64,000 nucleotides of DNA. It comes from Rariloculus sp965263005 (GTDB lineage Bacteria; Pseudomonadota; Gammaproteobacteria; Steroidobacterales; Rariloculaceae). Every line of letters begins with the position of its first letter. The stretch's first letter is position 1. Where the stretch lies: positions 558,001 through 622,000 of the forward strand of contig NZ_OZ253579.1 in NCBI RefSeq assembly GCF_965263005.1. Reading direction: 5' to 3'. Positions 17,042 to 26,129 of this stretch are shown here, piece after piece. Under the pieces are notes generated by a model that was not told the origin of the DNA, did not search any database, and was given only the letters and a program-made list of their open reading frames with translations. A program made the translations under genes and the position numbers.

Positions 17042-17065
17042 CGTGCTCGGTCTGCTCAGGCCCGA

Positions 17066-17716
17066 TCAGAGAACGAAGGGCTCTGCCTGGTCAGCGTTGA
17101 TCATCGGCGTAAGCACGGTCTCGAACAGACTCGCTTCGGTCGATTCGCCCCCGGGGTGCATCGTGACGAGGCGGGCCTCCATGACGGGCGGGCGCCCGAC
17201 AACGATGAACAGCCGGCCTTCCGGGCGTAACAGCCGAACGAAGCGGTCGTCGAGCACGGGTACCGATGCGGTAACGGCAACCGCATCGAAGCACGCCGTA
17301 TCGGAGAGCGCCAGCGCATCCATGACCTTGAGCTCGACGTTGTCGACGCCCGATTGCACAAGCCTTTCGCCGGCCGTCTCGACAAAGTCCGCGAAAATAT
17401 CGACGCTGACGACGCGCTCGGCCAGGCACGCGAGACAGGCGGTAAGGAAACCGCTGCCCGTGCCGATTACAAGTGCTTCGTCGATCGGCGTGATCCGCAG
17501 GGCCTGGAGCAGCCGGCCCTCGATTTTCGGGGCCATCATGTGCTGGCCGTGATCGAGCGGAATCTCGATATCGGCGAACGCGACATCCCGATAGCGATCG
17601 GGGACGAACCGTTCCCGCGGGACCTGGTGCAGCGCGTCGAGGACGCGCTTGTCGAGCACGTCCCAGGCCCTGATCTGCTGCCCGAGCATCTGGGCACGAG
17701 CCGCCTCAAGATTCAT
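17066..17716 (-). CDS. pcm: protein-L-isoaspartate O-methyltransferase family protein
   Basis: The chosen ATG gives 216 residues starting MNLEAARAQMLGQQIRAWDVLD, where homologues of this subfamily begin; an ATG at 17737 would add seven residues. The repair enzyme methylates isoaspartyl residues of aged proteins using SAM. Visible are RERFVPDRYRDVAFADIEIPL, the HGQHMMAPKIEGRLLQAL substrate loop, and a SAM motif VIGTGSGFLTACLACLA. This gene family next to a rhodanese and tolC is common, but the substrate of this subfamily is not well proven. Confidence 0.88.
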   Translation of the reverse strand: MNLEAARAQMLGQQIRAWDVLDKRVLDALHQVPRERFVPDRYRDVAFADIEIPLDHGQHMMAPKIEGRLLQALRITPIDEALVIGTGSGFLTACLACLAERVVSVDIFADFVETAGERLVQSGVDNVELKVMDALALSDTACFDAVAVTASVPVLDDRFVRLLRPEGRLFIVVGRPPVMEARLVTMHPGGESTEASLFETVLTPMINADQAEPFVL

Positions 17717-18015
17717 CGTGTTTTCAGTGGCGTGCATAACGCTGCCAGCGCAAGGTCGATTAGGGTACGGAGTATAACGAAGCCATACAACGCGCTTTCT
17801 TAAGAAATATCGGCGATAGCGGACCATCGCGCCAGGGCGCCTGCCGTGTTGCGGGAACTGCGCTGCGGCGCCGGATCGCGAACCGCCGTCCCACCGAAGC
17901 CCGAAATCCCCCGCTGAATCGGGACGACGCTACTTCACGCTCGCCTCTGTCGGGCCTCGAGCATACTGCAAGCAACGCGCTGTCAGCGCTGTCGGAATAT
18001 CCCGTCAAGCGGCTG
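17717..18015. other. intergenic region between hppA and pcm
   Basis: About 300 bases without a supportable gene. Near the pcm end, TATACT on the minus strand (17776-17771) is a plausible -10 but lacks a good -35. A 12-bp perfect palindrome TTTCTTAAGAAA at 17794-17805 is the only other structure seen. Confidence 0.4.
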
Positions 18016-20097
18016 CTAGAGCAACGGCACGATGAGCAGCGCGACGATGTTGATGATCTTGATCAGCGGATTGATCGCCGGGCCTGCCGTATCCTTGTAC
18101 GGATCGCCGACCGTGTCGCCCGTGACGGCCGCCTTGTGCGCGTCGGAGCCCTTGCCGCCCAAGTGTCCGTCCTCGATGTATTTCTTGGCGTTGTCCCAGG
18201 CGCCGCCGCCCGTCGTCATCGATATCGCGACGAACAATCCCGTGACGATCGTGCCTACGAGCAGGCCGCCCAGTGCCTGCGGACCGAGAATCAGGCCGAC
18301 AAGGATCGGCACGAGCAGCGGCAGCAGCGACGGTACGATCATTTCCTTGATTGCCGCCTTGGTCAGGAGATCGACGGCTGTTGTGTAGTCGGGCTTTGCC
18401 GTGCCCTCCATGATGCCCGCAATCTCGCGAAACTGCCGCCTGACCTCGTTGACCACCGATGCCGCGGCACGGCCGACGGCCTCCATGGCCATGGAGGCGA
18501 ACAGGAACGGCACGAGGCCGCCGATGAAAAGGCCGATGATGACGTCGGGGTTCGACAGATCGAACGTGAGTTCCGCCAGGCCCACGGTTTCGAGGCTGTG
18601 CGTGTAATCGGCGAACAGCACCAGTGCCGCAAGTCCCGCCGACCCGATCGCATAGCCTTTCGTGACCGCCTTCGTCGTGTTGCCCACGGCGTCGAGCGCG
18701 TCAGTGACCTTGCGCACCTCGGACGGGAGCTCCGCCATCTCGGCAATCCCGCCCGCGTTGTCGGTGATCGGCCCGAATGCGTCGAGCGCGACGATCATGC
18801 CGGTCATCGACAGCATCGTCGTTGCCGCGATCGCGATGCCGTAAAGCCCGGCGAGCTCATAGGCGCCCCAGATCGACAGGCATACGGCGATTACGGGCAG
18901 GGCAGTCGCCTTCATCGACACGCCGAGCCCGGCAATGATGTTGGTCGCGTCACCGGTCTTCGACGCTTCGGCAATGTTTTTTACGGGGCTGAATTCCGTG
19001 CCCGTGTAGTACTCGGTGATGACGATCATGGCCGCGGTCAGGGCGAGGCCGATCAACGCCGCAAAGTAGAGGCCCGTTCCGGCATCGCCCATGAGCGCCA
19101 TGCAAACCGGGTAAAAGGCTATCGCTGCGAGAACGCCCGAAACGATCACGCCCTTGTAAAGGGCGCCCATGATCTTGCCCGAGCTCGTGCTGACGAAAAA
19201 CGTGCCGATGATCGAGGCGACGATCGAGATGCCGCCGAGGACGATCGGGAAGAGCACTGCGTTCTCGGCCACGGCCTGCCACGACAGTGGGCCGATGAAG
19301 TCGAGGATCGTTGCCGCAGTGCCGGGATCGTTGACGTCGACCCCCGCGACCAGCCCACCGAGGAGCATCGTCGCGATCAGGGTGACGGCGTAAGTCTCGA
19401 AGAGATCCGCTGCCATGCCGGCGCAGTCGCCGACGTTGTCGCCGACGTTGTCGGCGATGACGCCCGGATTACGCGGATCGTCCTCGGGGATGCCGGCCTC
19501 GACCTTGCCGACGAGATCCGCGCCGACGTCGGCGCCCTTCGTGAAGATGCCGCCGCCAAGCCTTGCGAAGATCGAGATCAGCGAGCCGCCGAAAGCGAGT
19601 CCGATCAGCGGTTTGAGGATGTCGTCCTGGCTAAGTCCGCCGGCCTGGAGAATCGCGTAGTAACCCGCGACGCCGAGCAGCCCGAGCCCGACGACGAGCA
19701 AACCCGTGATTGCGCCACCGCGAAAGGCGATTTGCAGTGCCGGATTGACGCCCTCCGTTGCGGCCTGCGCCGTTCGCACGTTCGCGCGCACTGACACGAA
19801 CATGCCGATATAGCCGGCAAGCGCGGAAAATACCGCGCCGATCGCGAACCCGACCGCGGTCAGCCAGTTCTCCAGCGCCACGCCGAGAACCAGGAACAGC
19901 ACGACGCCGACGATGCCGATCGTGAGGTACTGGCGGTTCATGTAGGCATTGGCGCCCTCCTGGATGGCGGCGGCGATTTGCTGCATGCGCTCCGTGCCCG
20001 CCGAGCGGCTGAGCACCCACCGTGCCGAGACCAGGCCATAGAGCACGGCCAATACTGCCGCGCCCAGGGAAAGCCAAAGCGCTACGTTCGGATCCAT
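18016..20097 (-). CDS. hppA: membrane-bound proton-translocating pyrophosphatase
   Basis: The 693-residue integral membrane enzyme couples PPi hydrolysis to ion pumping. It contains the substrate motif DVGADLVGKVEAGIPEDDPR followed by NPGVIADNVGDNVGDCAGMAADLFE, and a late GSDAHKAAVTGDTVGDPYKDTAGPA. The segment AVGNTTKAVTKGYAIGSAG carries lysine where K+-dependent enzymes have alanine, so this should be the K+-independent, H+-pumping type, as in Rhodospirillum. ATG at 20124 would add nine residues; MDPNVALW is preferred. It lies downstream of, and is co-oriented with, PPi-phosphofructokinase. Confidence 0.96.
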   Translation of the reverse strand: MDPNVALWLSLGAAVLAVLYGLVSARWVLSRSAGTERMQQIAAAIQEGANAYMNRQYLTIGIVGVVLFLVLGVALENWLTAVGFAIGAVFSALAGYIGMFVSVRANVRTAQAATEGVNPALQIAFRGGAITGLLVVGLGLLGVAGYYAILQAGGLSQDDILKPLIGLAFGGSLISIFARLGGGIFTKGADVGADLVGKVEAGIPEDDPRNPGVIADNVGDNVGDCAGMAADLFETYAVTLIATMLLGGLVAGVDVNDPGTAATILDFIGPLSWQAVAENAVLFPIVLGGISIVASIIGTFFVSTSSGKIMGALYKGVIVSGVLAAIAFYPVCMALMGDAGTGLYFAALIGLALTAAMIVITEYYTGTEFSPVKNIAEASKTGDATNIIAGLGVSMKATALPVIAVCLSIWGAYELAGLYGIAIAATTMLSMTGMIVALDAFGPITDNAGGIAEMAELPSEVRKVTDALDAVGNTTKAVTKGYAIGSAGLAALVLFADYTHSLETVGLAELTFDLSNPDVIIGLFIGGLVPFLFASMAMEAVGRAAASVVNEVRRQFREIAGIMEGTAKPDYTTAVDLLTKAAIKEMIVPSLLPLLVPILVGLILGPQALGGLLVGTIVTGLFVAISMTTGGGAWDNAKKYIEDGHLGGKGSDAHKAAVTGDTVGDPYKDTAGPAINPLIKIINIVALLIVPLL

Positions 20098-20269
20098 TCC
20101 GTTACCTCCCAAATATGCGGACATCGCCCGCGGGCAATGTGCGTGGCCAACCGGCCCTTATCAATCGGTGAAACTGTTGCCCCGAATGCTGAGGCTCCAC
20201 GATGCCGCCGACGGGGCTGAGTCTGTGGTGTTATTCAGCTTCTGATCCGTAGCGGCTGCGGAATGGCTG

Positions 20270-21532
20270 TCATTTTAGCATAAAGTCGCCAGTCAGCCGT
20301 GCGCTGACAGGCTCGTTCCGCGGCGTCGCATAGCACGGCAAGCCGTCGCGGTACGGCGGGTAGTCTTCGCCGCCTATGAGCGGCGCCAGATAGCGCCGGC
20401 AGCGAGCCGTGATCGAGAAACCGTCGGCGCTTATGAAGCTCCGGGGCAGCTTCTTCTCACGGTTGGCGACGCGGCCGAGCGCGACCTTGCCGATGCTCCA
20501 GCGGTACGGCTCGTCGGCTTCGCGCACTATCGTCGGCATAATCGCGTTTTCGCCTTCGAGCGCGAATTCGACGGCCTTTTGGCCTACCGCGTAGGCCTGC
20601 TCGACGTCCACCCTGGCCGCGATGTGACGCGCGGAACGCTGCAGATAGTCGGCAATCGCATAGTGATATTTGTAGCCCAGCTCGCTTCGGACGAGCGCGG
20701 CGATCACCGATGCCACACCACCGAGCTGCGCGTGGCCGAATGCGTCGTGCGCGCCGGCGTCGGCGAGAAACGTTCCGTCGGCCAGACGGGCGCCCTCGGA
20801 TACGACGACGACGCAATACTCGTTGCGTGTCACGCAATCCTTGACCCTTGAGAGGAACGCGCTCCGGTCGAACGGAATCTCCGGAAAAAGGATAAGGTGC
20901 GGCGCCTGGGACGGACCCGATCCCGCGAGGCCCGATGCAGCCGCGATCCAGCCCGCGTGCCGTCCCATGACCTCAAGAATGAAAACCTTCGTCGAGGTCT
21001 TGGCCATCGACTGTACGTCGAGCGCGGCCTCCATCGTCGAGATGGCGACGTACTTCGCTACCGAGCCGAAACCGGGACAGTTATCGGTCACGGGCAAGTC
21101 GTTATCGACTGTCTTCGGAATCCCGATACACGTGACGGGGAACCCAAGGCTGCGGCCGATCGAGGAAACCTTATGGGCGGTGTCCATGGAGTCGCCGCCA
21201 CCGTTATAGAAGAAGTACCCGATATCGTGCGCCCGGAACACTTCGATCATGCGCTCGTACTCGGCGGGGCTTTCGTCGATGCTTTTGAGCTTGTAGCGCG
21301 CCGAGCCGAATGCGCCTCCCGGCGTATGTCTGAGCGCTGCGATGGTGCTCGCGGGCTCCGTGCTCGTATCTATCAGATCCTCGGTCAGCGCGCCGATGAT
21401 GCCGTTGCGGCCGGCAAACACTTTGCCGATCCTGTCACCGTGCCTGCGAGCCGTCTCGATGACGCCGCAGGCGCTTGCATTGATGACTGACGTAACACCG
21501 CCCGACTGGGCGTAGAAAGCATTCTGTTTCAC
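20270..21532 (-). CDS. pfp: pyrophosphate-dependent 6-phosphofructokinase
   Basis: From the GTG at 21532 (GGGAGA six bases upstream) the product is 420 residues, starting MKQNAFYAQSGGVTSVINAS. The group A phosphofructokinase fold is clear, and two signature spots mark the PPi-dependent type: GGGDSMDTAHK near residue 112, with Asp in the phosphoryl-donor loop, and GIPKTVDNDL, with Lys replacing the Gly of ATP enzymes. The enzyme is reversible, so it can serve glycolysis and gluconeogenesis. Its neighbour hppA consumes or produces PPi, as in Methylococcus, where the two genes are also adjacent. Confidence 0.93.
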   Translation of the reverse strand: MKQNAFYAQSGGVTSVINASACGVIETARRHGDRIGKVFAGRNGIIGALTEDLIDTSTEPASTIAALRHTPGGAFGSARYKLKSIDESPAEYERMIEVFRAHDIGYFFYNGGGDSMDTAHKVSSIGRSLGFPVTCIGIPKTVDNDLPVTDNCPGFGSVAKYVAISTMEAALDVQSMAKTSTKVFILEVMGRHAGWIAAASGLAGSGPSQAPHLILFPEIPFDRSAFLSRVKDCVTRNEYCVVVVSEGARLADGTFLADAGAHDAFGHAQLGGVASVIAALVRSELGYKYHYAIADYLQRSARHIAARVDVEQAYAVGQKAVEFALEGENAIMPTIVREADEPYRWSIGKVALGRVANREKKLPRSFISADGFSITARCRRYLAPLIGGEDYPPYRDGLPCYATPRNEPVSARLTGDFMLK

Positions 21533-21730
21533 GGGCTCTCCCGAGCAATTCGGCCTGCCTGCGGCCGTGGAGCGGGAGAATAGCAAAGCAGCAGCCGTGT
21601 TTGGCCGATCGCGTGGAAAGATCGGGCCGCCAGGGCCGCTTAGCGCAGCAATGCGCGCGGTTTACCGCCACGTTGCGGGTTTTACCTGAAGCCGGCAATC
21701 AGTGAGCCATGCGGGCTGGCTGGTCCGCGA

Positions 21731-21759
21731 TTGACGTAAGCGATTGCGGCCGTTAGCTT
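21731..21759 (+). promoter_or_regulatory. candidate promoter for adk
   Basis: TTGACG and TAGCTT are separated by 17 bases, placing the start about 33 bases before the adk ATG. The -35 is good and the -10 weak. Confidence 0.35.
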
Positions 21760-21798
21760 TACCGCCCCTCGACGCCATACGGCCAACGGATAAATCAG

Positions 21799-22446
21799 AT
21801 GCGCATCGTCATGCTCGGCGCACCCGGATCGGGCAAGGGCACGCAGGCGAAATTGCTCCAGGCCGATCACGGCGTGCCGCAAATATCGACCGGCGATCTG
21901 TTGCGCAGCGCAGTTGCCGAAGCCACCGAGCTTGGACTCATAGCGAAGGCCGTCATGGAGTCCGGCGAACTCGTCTCCGACGAGATCGTGTCGGCGATGA
22001 TCAAGGAGCGCTTCGGCCACCCGGACGCGGCTCGCGGCTTCATTCTCGACGGCTATCCGCGCAACCTTGCCCAGGCGGAGGATCTCAATGCCGTGCTCGG
22101 CGAGCTCGGGATCGAGCTTGACGCCGCGGTTCTGATGGATGTCAGCACCGCCGTGCTGATGAAACGACTGACGGGCCGGCGTACGTGCTCCAGGACCGGC
22201 AAGCTGTTGAACATCTACTTTTCGCCGCCGGAGGAGCTCGACGCGTGCCTCGCCGCGGGCGGCGAGCTGCTGCAGCGCGGCGACGACAACGAGCAGGCGA
22301 TCGGCAACCGTCTTGAGGTTTACGAACGGCAGACGGCGCCGCTGATCGCCTACTACCGCAAGCGCGGTTTGCTGAAGCCCGTCGCGGCCCAGGGCGCCGT
22401 CGACGAGATCCATGCGCGGCTGCGCACGACGCTCGGCCTTGCCTAG
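21799..22446 (+). CDS. adk: adenylate kinase
   Basis: Adk interconverts ATP + AMP and 2 ADP. The 215-residue protein starts MRIVMLGAPGSGKGTQAK (P-loop), followed by the AMP-binding STGDLLRSAV and GFILDGYPRNLAQAE. The long-type LID domain has a cysteine on each side (RRTCSRTG and LDACLAAGGELLQRGDDN), not a full four-cysteine zinc site. The stop codon TAG is part of the CTAG flanking mobile element copy 3, so the gene was left intact by an insertion exactly at its end. It is divergent from the pfp/hppA pair. Confidence 0.97.
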   Translation: MRIVMLGAPGSGKGTQAKLLQADHGVPQISTGDLLRSAVAEATELGLIAKAVMESGELVSDEIVSAMIKERFGHPDAARGFILDGYPRNLAQAEDLNAVLGELGIELDAAVLMDVSTAVLMKRLTGRRTCSRTGKLLNIYFSPPEELDACLAAGGELLQRGDDNEQAIGNRLEVYERQTAPLIAYYRKRGLLKPVAAQGAVDEIHARLRTTLGLA

Positions 22447-22608
22447 CAGCCCGTGGCGGAAGTCCCGCTGCATTCGACCGACGATGCATCCCGGCCGTCT
22501 ACGTTGCTCGTCGGTCGAATATTCCCGATATTCTCCCTCCTCGCGCCTTGCCGGCCGGGCGCCTCGCCGGTCTCGGTGCGACGCGGGACTTCCGCCACGG
22601 GCTGCTAG
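22443..22608 (+). mobile_element. MITE-like element, copy 3 (most perfect copy)
   Basis: The core at 22447-22604 is 158 bp with a perfect 22-bp terminal inverted repeat starting CAGCCCGTGGCGGAAGTCCC, and it is flanked on both sides by CTAG. Inside lies a perfect 13-bp inverted repeat (ATTCGACCGACGA / TCGTCGGTCGAAT, loop of 23) and a shorter stem GCGCC/GGCGC farther right. No reading frame resembles a transposase. It lies between convergent adk and rnd, where its long hairpin could also end transcription. Confidence 0.88.
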
Positions 22609-22676
22609 AACCTGTCGGACTCAGATGTTTTCCGGATCGATCGTGGTGCCCATGGCGCCCGCTGCGCTGAGCATGA

Positions 22677-23768
22677 CTATCGAAAGTCCCCGTCCGGCCC
22701 GCGGTTGAGCGCGGCAGCGCGCCAGCCGGTCGCGAGGATCGCAGGCGCATCGCCGGCCGCGAGCGCGCTCAACACGCGCCGGGTGGCCAGCACTTCGGGG
22801 TGAATGCCGAGTTGCTCGGCGCGCTCCTTGACGATGGCCTGCAGCATCTTGAGTTCACCCTTGTCGGGCTTGCGCGAAGGGCTTGCACGCCGTGCTTCGG
22901 CGCGCGGCCCGGGCGATCGCGACGCCTCGACCGCCGCGAGCATCGCGCGGCCCGATCTCGCGGCGAGGCGTTTTGGAAGCTCGGGCACAGCCCGCAATTG
23001 CTCGAGGCTTTGCGGCATCGCTTTCGTGACCCGGATCATGACTTCGTCGCTCACGATCCAGCGCCGCGGCCGATCGAGTTCACGGGCCTTGTCCTCGCGC
23101 CAGCGCACGAGCGCCAGCGCAGCAGCGCACTCATCGACACTCAACGCCGCAGCGCCGCGCATGCGCTGGAAGATCGTCGTTGCGTCGGCGATCGGCAGTA
23201 CCTCGAGCGCCCGCCGGCTGTCCTCCGCGAACCATTCCAGGCGATCGAGCTCAACGAGCCTCTCGCGCAGATGACCCCACGCCGGCAACAGGTGATGGAC
23301 ATCGTCCAGCGCATACCTTAATGCCGCCTCGGGCAAAGGACGCCGCGTCCAGTCCGTTCGCGTGTGACTCTTGTCAAGCTCGACGCCGAGTGTTTCGGCG
23401 ACGAGCTCCTGCAAGCCGAGCTGCGGCGGAAAGCCGACAAGCGCGGCAGCGATTTGAGTGTCTATCACGCTCGACGGCATCCTGCCGGAGTGATTCCAGA
23501 GCACCTCGAGATCCTGGCGCGCGCTGTGCAGCACCCACTTGCGTCCGGAAGCGAACAGCTCCTCGAGCAAGGGCTCAAGGCCAATGTCCGTGAGGCAATC
23601 GACGCAGGCCCTGACTTTGTCGGTCGCGACCTGAATCAGGCAGAGCTTCGGGAAGTAAGTGCTCTCGCGAACGAATTCGGTATCGACCGCGACGAGCGGA
23701 GCGCTCGCGATCGATTCCGCGAGATCGCAAAGCGTTTTCTCGTCGCCAACCAGCAAGTTTTCGTGCAC
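22677..23768 (-). CDS. rnd: ribonuclease D
   Basis: The 363-residue 3'-5' exoribonuclease trims tRNA and other stable RNA precursors. DEDDy motifs are visible: VAVDTEFVRESTYFPKLCLIQ (Exo I), VLHSARQDLEVLW (Exo II) and LRYALDDVHHLLPAW (Exo III with Tyr and Asp). An HRDC domain follows from about residue 210 (LVRWREDKARELDRPRRWIV). The C-terminus has a basic linker and KEAEQLGIHPEVLATRR-like second HRDC-type segment. It converges with adk across the mobile element. Confidence 0.95.
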   Translation of the reverse strand: MHENLLVGDEKTLCDLAESIASAPLVAVDTEFVRESTYFPKLCLIQVATDKVRACVDCLTDIGLEPLLEELFASGRKWVLHSARQDLEVLWNHSGRMPSSVIDTQIAAALVGFPPQLGLQELVAETLGVELDKSHTRTDWTRRPLPEAALRYALDDVHHLLPAWGHLRERLVELDRLEWFAEDSRRALEVLPIADATTIFQRMRGAAALSVDECAAALALVRWREDKARELDRPRRWIVSDEVMIRVTKAMPQSLEQLRAVPELPKRLAARSGRAMLAAVEASRSPGPRAEARRASPSRKPDKGELKMLQAIVKERAEQLGIHPEVLATRRVLSALAAGDAPAILATGWRAAALNRGPDGDFR

Positions 23769-23841
23769 AGTCGCCTCCGCGCGTTCCTGATACCGACAAC
23801 TTCGGATATTATGCCGGCGTGAACGCCGGAAACCTGCTCAC

Positions 23842-24360
23842 GTGTGGCGTCTAGCTACCGCGTTCGTCGAAATTGCGCTGCACCGCTGCGGACCGGAATC
23901 GTTGCCCGCCTCGTGGTTGCTCTTCAGGATCGTCCTTGCCGCGTATTTTCTCGTCGGATTCACGCTGTTCTGGAGTAGCGACTCCGTCGATGGCACGACG
24001 ACGATAGCGTTTGTGCTCAACTGCGGGTTCTATCTTGGCTACGTCTGGTTGATCCTCGATGTCGTCAAGCACCGCAGCCGCTTCTTGCAGACCGCGACAG
24101 CGCTCCTCGGCGTCGACACTTTTTTCAACACGCTCAGCATTCCGCTCGCGGTGTGGACCGGGACGTTGCAGGCGGCCAACGTCGAAGCGATGCTCCCGGC
24201 AGTGCTGATCATCGTGCTGTTCCTGTGGTCGATCGACGTTGCGGCATTTGTCATAGCGAGGGCTCTCGATCGGCCCTACATTACCGGCGTCCTGATCGTG
24301 CTACCGTACATCATGGTTTCGATATTCGTCCAAAACGCGTTTTCATCCGTGGCGGGCTGA
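23842..24360 (+). CDS. predicted inner-membrane protein of unknown function
   Basis: The 172-residue product, read from a GTG, has four or five strongly hydrophobic segments (LLFRIVLAAYFLVGFTLFW, TIAFVLNCGFYLGYVWLILDVV, MLPAVLIIVLFLWSIDVAAFVIA, VLIVLPYIMVSIFV) and few charges. I do not recognise a catalytic motif; it loosely resembles small Yip1-like membrane proteins. Its stop overlaps the mpl start by one base (TGATG), so it is translated with mpl and may serve the envelope, but that is only context. Confidence 0.7.
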   Translation: MWRLATAFVEIALHRCGPESLPASWLLFRIVLAAYFLVGFTLFWSSDSVDGTTTIAFVLNCGFYLGYVWLILDVVKHRSRFLQTATALLGVDTFFNTLSIPLAVWTGTLQAANVEAMLPAVLIIVLFLWSIDVAAFVIARALDRPYITGVLIVLPYIMVSIFVQNAFSSVAG

Positions 24361-25748
24361 TGCGTATCCACATTCTCGGGATTTGCGGCACGTTCATGGG
24401 CGGGGTTGCAGCGCTCGCGAAAGCCGCGGGACATCAAGTCTCCGGCTCCGACGAGAATGTCTATCCCCCGATGAGCACGCAGTTGAGAAAGCTCGGCATT
24501 CGCCTGCACGATGGTTACGATGCGGCGCAGCTCAGCGAGGACCTCGATTGTGTCCTCGTCGGCAACGTGATGCGTCGCGGCAACCCTGCGGTCGAAGCGC
24601 TGCTCGAATCGGGCCTGCCGTACTACTCGGGGCCGGAATGGCTGGCCGAGAACGTCCTCAAGGACAAATGGGTCTTCGCCGTGGCGGGCACGCACGGCAA
24701 GACCACGGCGACGTCCATGTTGGCGTGGATTCTCGACTACGCCGGGCTCGCCCCAGGTTTCCTCGTAGGCGGTGTGCCGCGGAACTTCTCGATGTCCGCG
24801 CACCTCAGCAGATCGAAGTATTTCGTTGTGGAAGCGGACGAGTACGACACGGCGTTCTTCGATAAGCGCGCCAAGTTCGTTCATTATCGGCCCCGCACGC
24901 TGGCAATCACGAACATCGAATTCGATCACGCCGACATCTATCCGGACCTCGATGCGATTCTCAGGCAATTCCGCCAGTTGCTGCGCACGATACCCGGTCG
25001 AGGGCTGATCACTGCCAACGGCCACGACCCCAACATCGCAGAGTTGCTTTCCGGGGGAGCATGGACGCCTGTGGAGACATTCAGCGCCCGCGACGATGCA
25101 GCCACGTGGTCGGCAAAATACGACCTCGTCGGCGCGAAATCACGGTTCAGCGTCTATCGCCACGGCGAGAAGGTCGGGCAGACGGGTTGGGCGCTGATCG
25201 GGCCTCACAATCTCGAGAACGCGCTCGCCGCGATCGGCTCCGCCGTGCATGCTGGCGTAAGCGTCGAGCTCGCTCTGGAGGCGCTGTCGCAATTTCAGGG
25301 GGTCAAACGCCGCCTCGAGAAACGCGGCGTGTATCAGGCCGTATCCGTATATGAGGATTTCGCTCATCATCCGACGGCGATCGCCGCGACCTTGTCCGCG
25401 CTCAGGGCGCAACACAAGAACCGCCGGATCATCGCCGTCGTCGAACCCCGGTCGAACTCGATGCGTATGGGCGTGCACGAGGACGCGCTCAGGACAGCTT
25501 TGGACGGCGCCGATCGCGTGTTCATGCTGGCTTCGGAGCAACTGGACTGGAACCCCGAGTCGGCGTTCGCAATGCTCGGCGACAAGGTGGCCGTCGAATG
25601 GGACGTCGACGCGCTGCTCGGTCGCCTGACCGGTGATCTCGCCCGGGGCGATCAGGTCGTCCTGATGTCGAACGGCAACTTCGGGGGTTTGCCGAGATTG
25701 CTGCAGCAAGCGCTCAAGAGCGGCAATGTGCGCGTCGCGGGCGATTGA
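24360..25748 (+). CDS. mpl: UDP-N-acetylmuramate:L-alanyl-gamma-D-glutamyl-meso-diaminopimelate ligase
   Basis: Mpl reattaches recycled murein tripeptide to UDP-MurNAc. The 462-residue Mur ligase starts MRIHILGICGTFMGGVAALA, the Mpl form of the N-terminal loop (MurC has GIGGVGMAG). The ATP loop GTHGKTTATSMLAWIL lies near residue 110, followed by VEADEYDTAFFDKRAKFVHY and ITNIEFDHADIY, both typical. VYEDFAHHPTAIAATL and EPRSNSMRMG close the ligase. It is distinct from murC in the dcw cluster at 62426-63850. Confidence 0.95.
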   Translation: MRIHILGICGTFMGGVAALAKAAGHQVSGSDENVYPPMSTQLRKLGIRLHDGYDAAQLSEDLDCVLVGNVMRRGNPAVEALLESGLPYYSGPEWLAENVLKDKWVFAVAGTHGKTTATSMLAWILDYAGLAPGFLVGGVPRNFSMSAHLSRSKYFVVEADEYDTAFFDKRAKFVHYRPRTLAITNIEFDHADIYPDLDAILRQFRQLLRTIPGRGLITANGHDPNIAELLSGGAWTPVETFSARDDAATWSAKYDLVGAKSRFSVYRHGEKVGQTGWALIGPHNLENALAAIGSAVHAGVSVELALEALSQFQGVKRRLEKRGVYQAVSVYEDFAHHPTAIAATLSALRAQHKNRRIIAVVEPRSNSMRMGVHEDALRTALDGADRVFMLASEQLDWNPESAFAMLGDKVAVEWDVDALLGRLTGDLARGDQVVLMSNGNFGGLPRLLQQALKSGNVRVAGD

Positions 25749-25766
25749 TGGCGAGCGGGGCGCGCG

Positions 25767-26087
25767 ATGAGTGAGCTCAACGGCTGTTTCGACATCGGTC
25801 AGATCGTCGAGCACCGGCTGTTCGGTTATCGCGGAGTCGTCTACGACGTCGATCCGAGTTTCATGATGAGCGAGGAATGGTATGAGCGCGTCGCGCTGAG
25901 CCGCCCGTCGAAGGACCAACCCTGGTATCACGTGCTCGTGGACGGCGCCGAGCACACGACTTACGTCGCGGAGCGCAATCTCAGCACCAGCGAGAACGAT
26001 TCGTCACCGATCAGGCATCCGTTGATCGACGTTCACCTGAGCGAGTTCGATGGGACTCGTTACCGGGCGCGAAACAGGCGGAATTGA
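25767..26087 (+). CDS. hspQ: heat shock protein HspQ (YccV-like, hemimethylated-DNA-binding fold)
   Basis: The 106-residue protein has the YccV-like core: FDIGQIVEHRLFGYRGVVYDVDPSF, then QPWYHVLVDGAEHTTYVAERNL. In enterobacteria HspQ is a Lon substrate and specificity factor and was first described as a hemimethylated oriC-binding protein. Homologues are about 105 residues, so it is complete. It starts 18 bases after mpl in the same direction. Confidence 0.9.
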   Translation: MSELNGCFDIGQIVEHRLFGYRGVVYDVDPSFMMSEEWYERVALSRPSKDQPWYHVLVDGAEHTTYVAERNLSTSENDSSPIRHPLIDVHLSEFDGTRYRARNRRN

Positions 26088-26129
26088 TTTCCCGCCCCGT
26101 ACAGGGCGTCGTATGATCCGGATCGGGAG

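Noticed and set aside
22619..22708. Short frames right of element copy 3 as a transposase remnant
   Set aside because: Translations are element or rnd antisense reads with no transposase motif.
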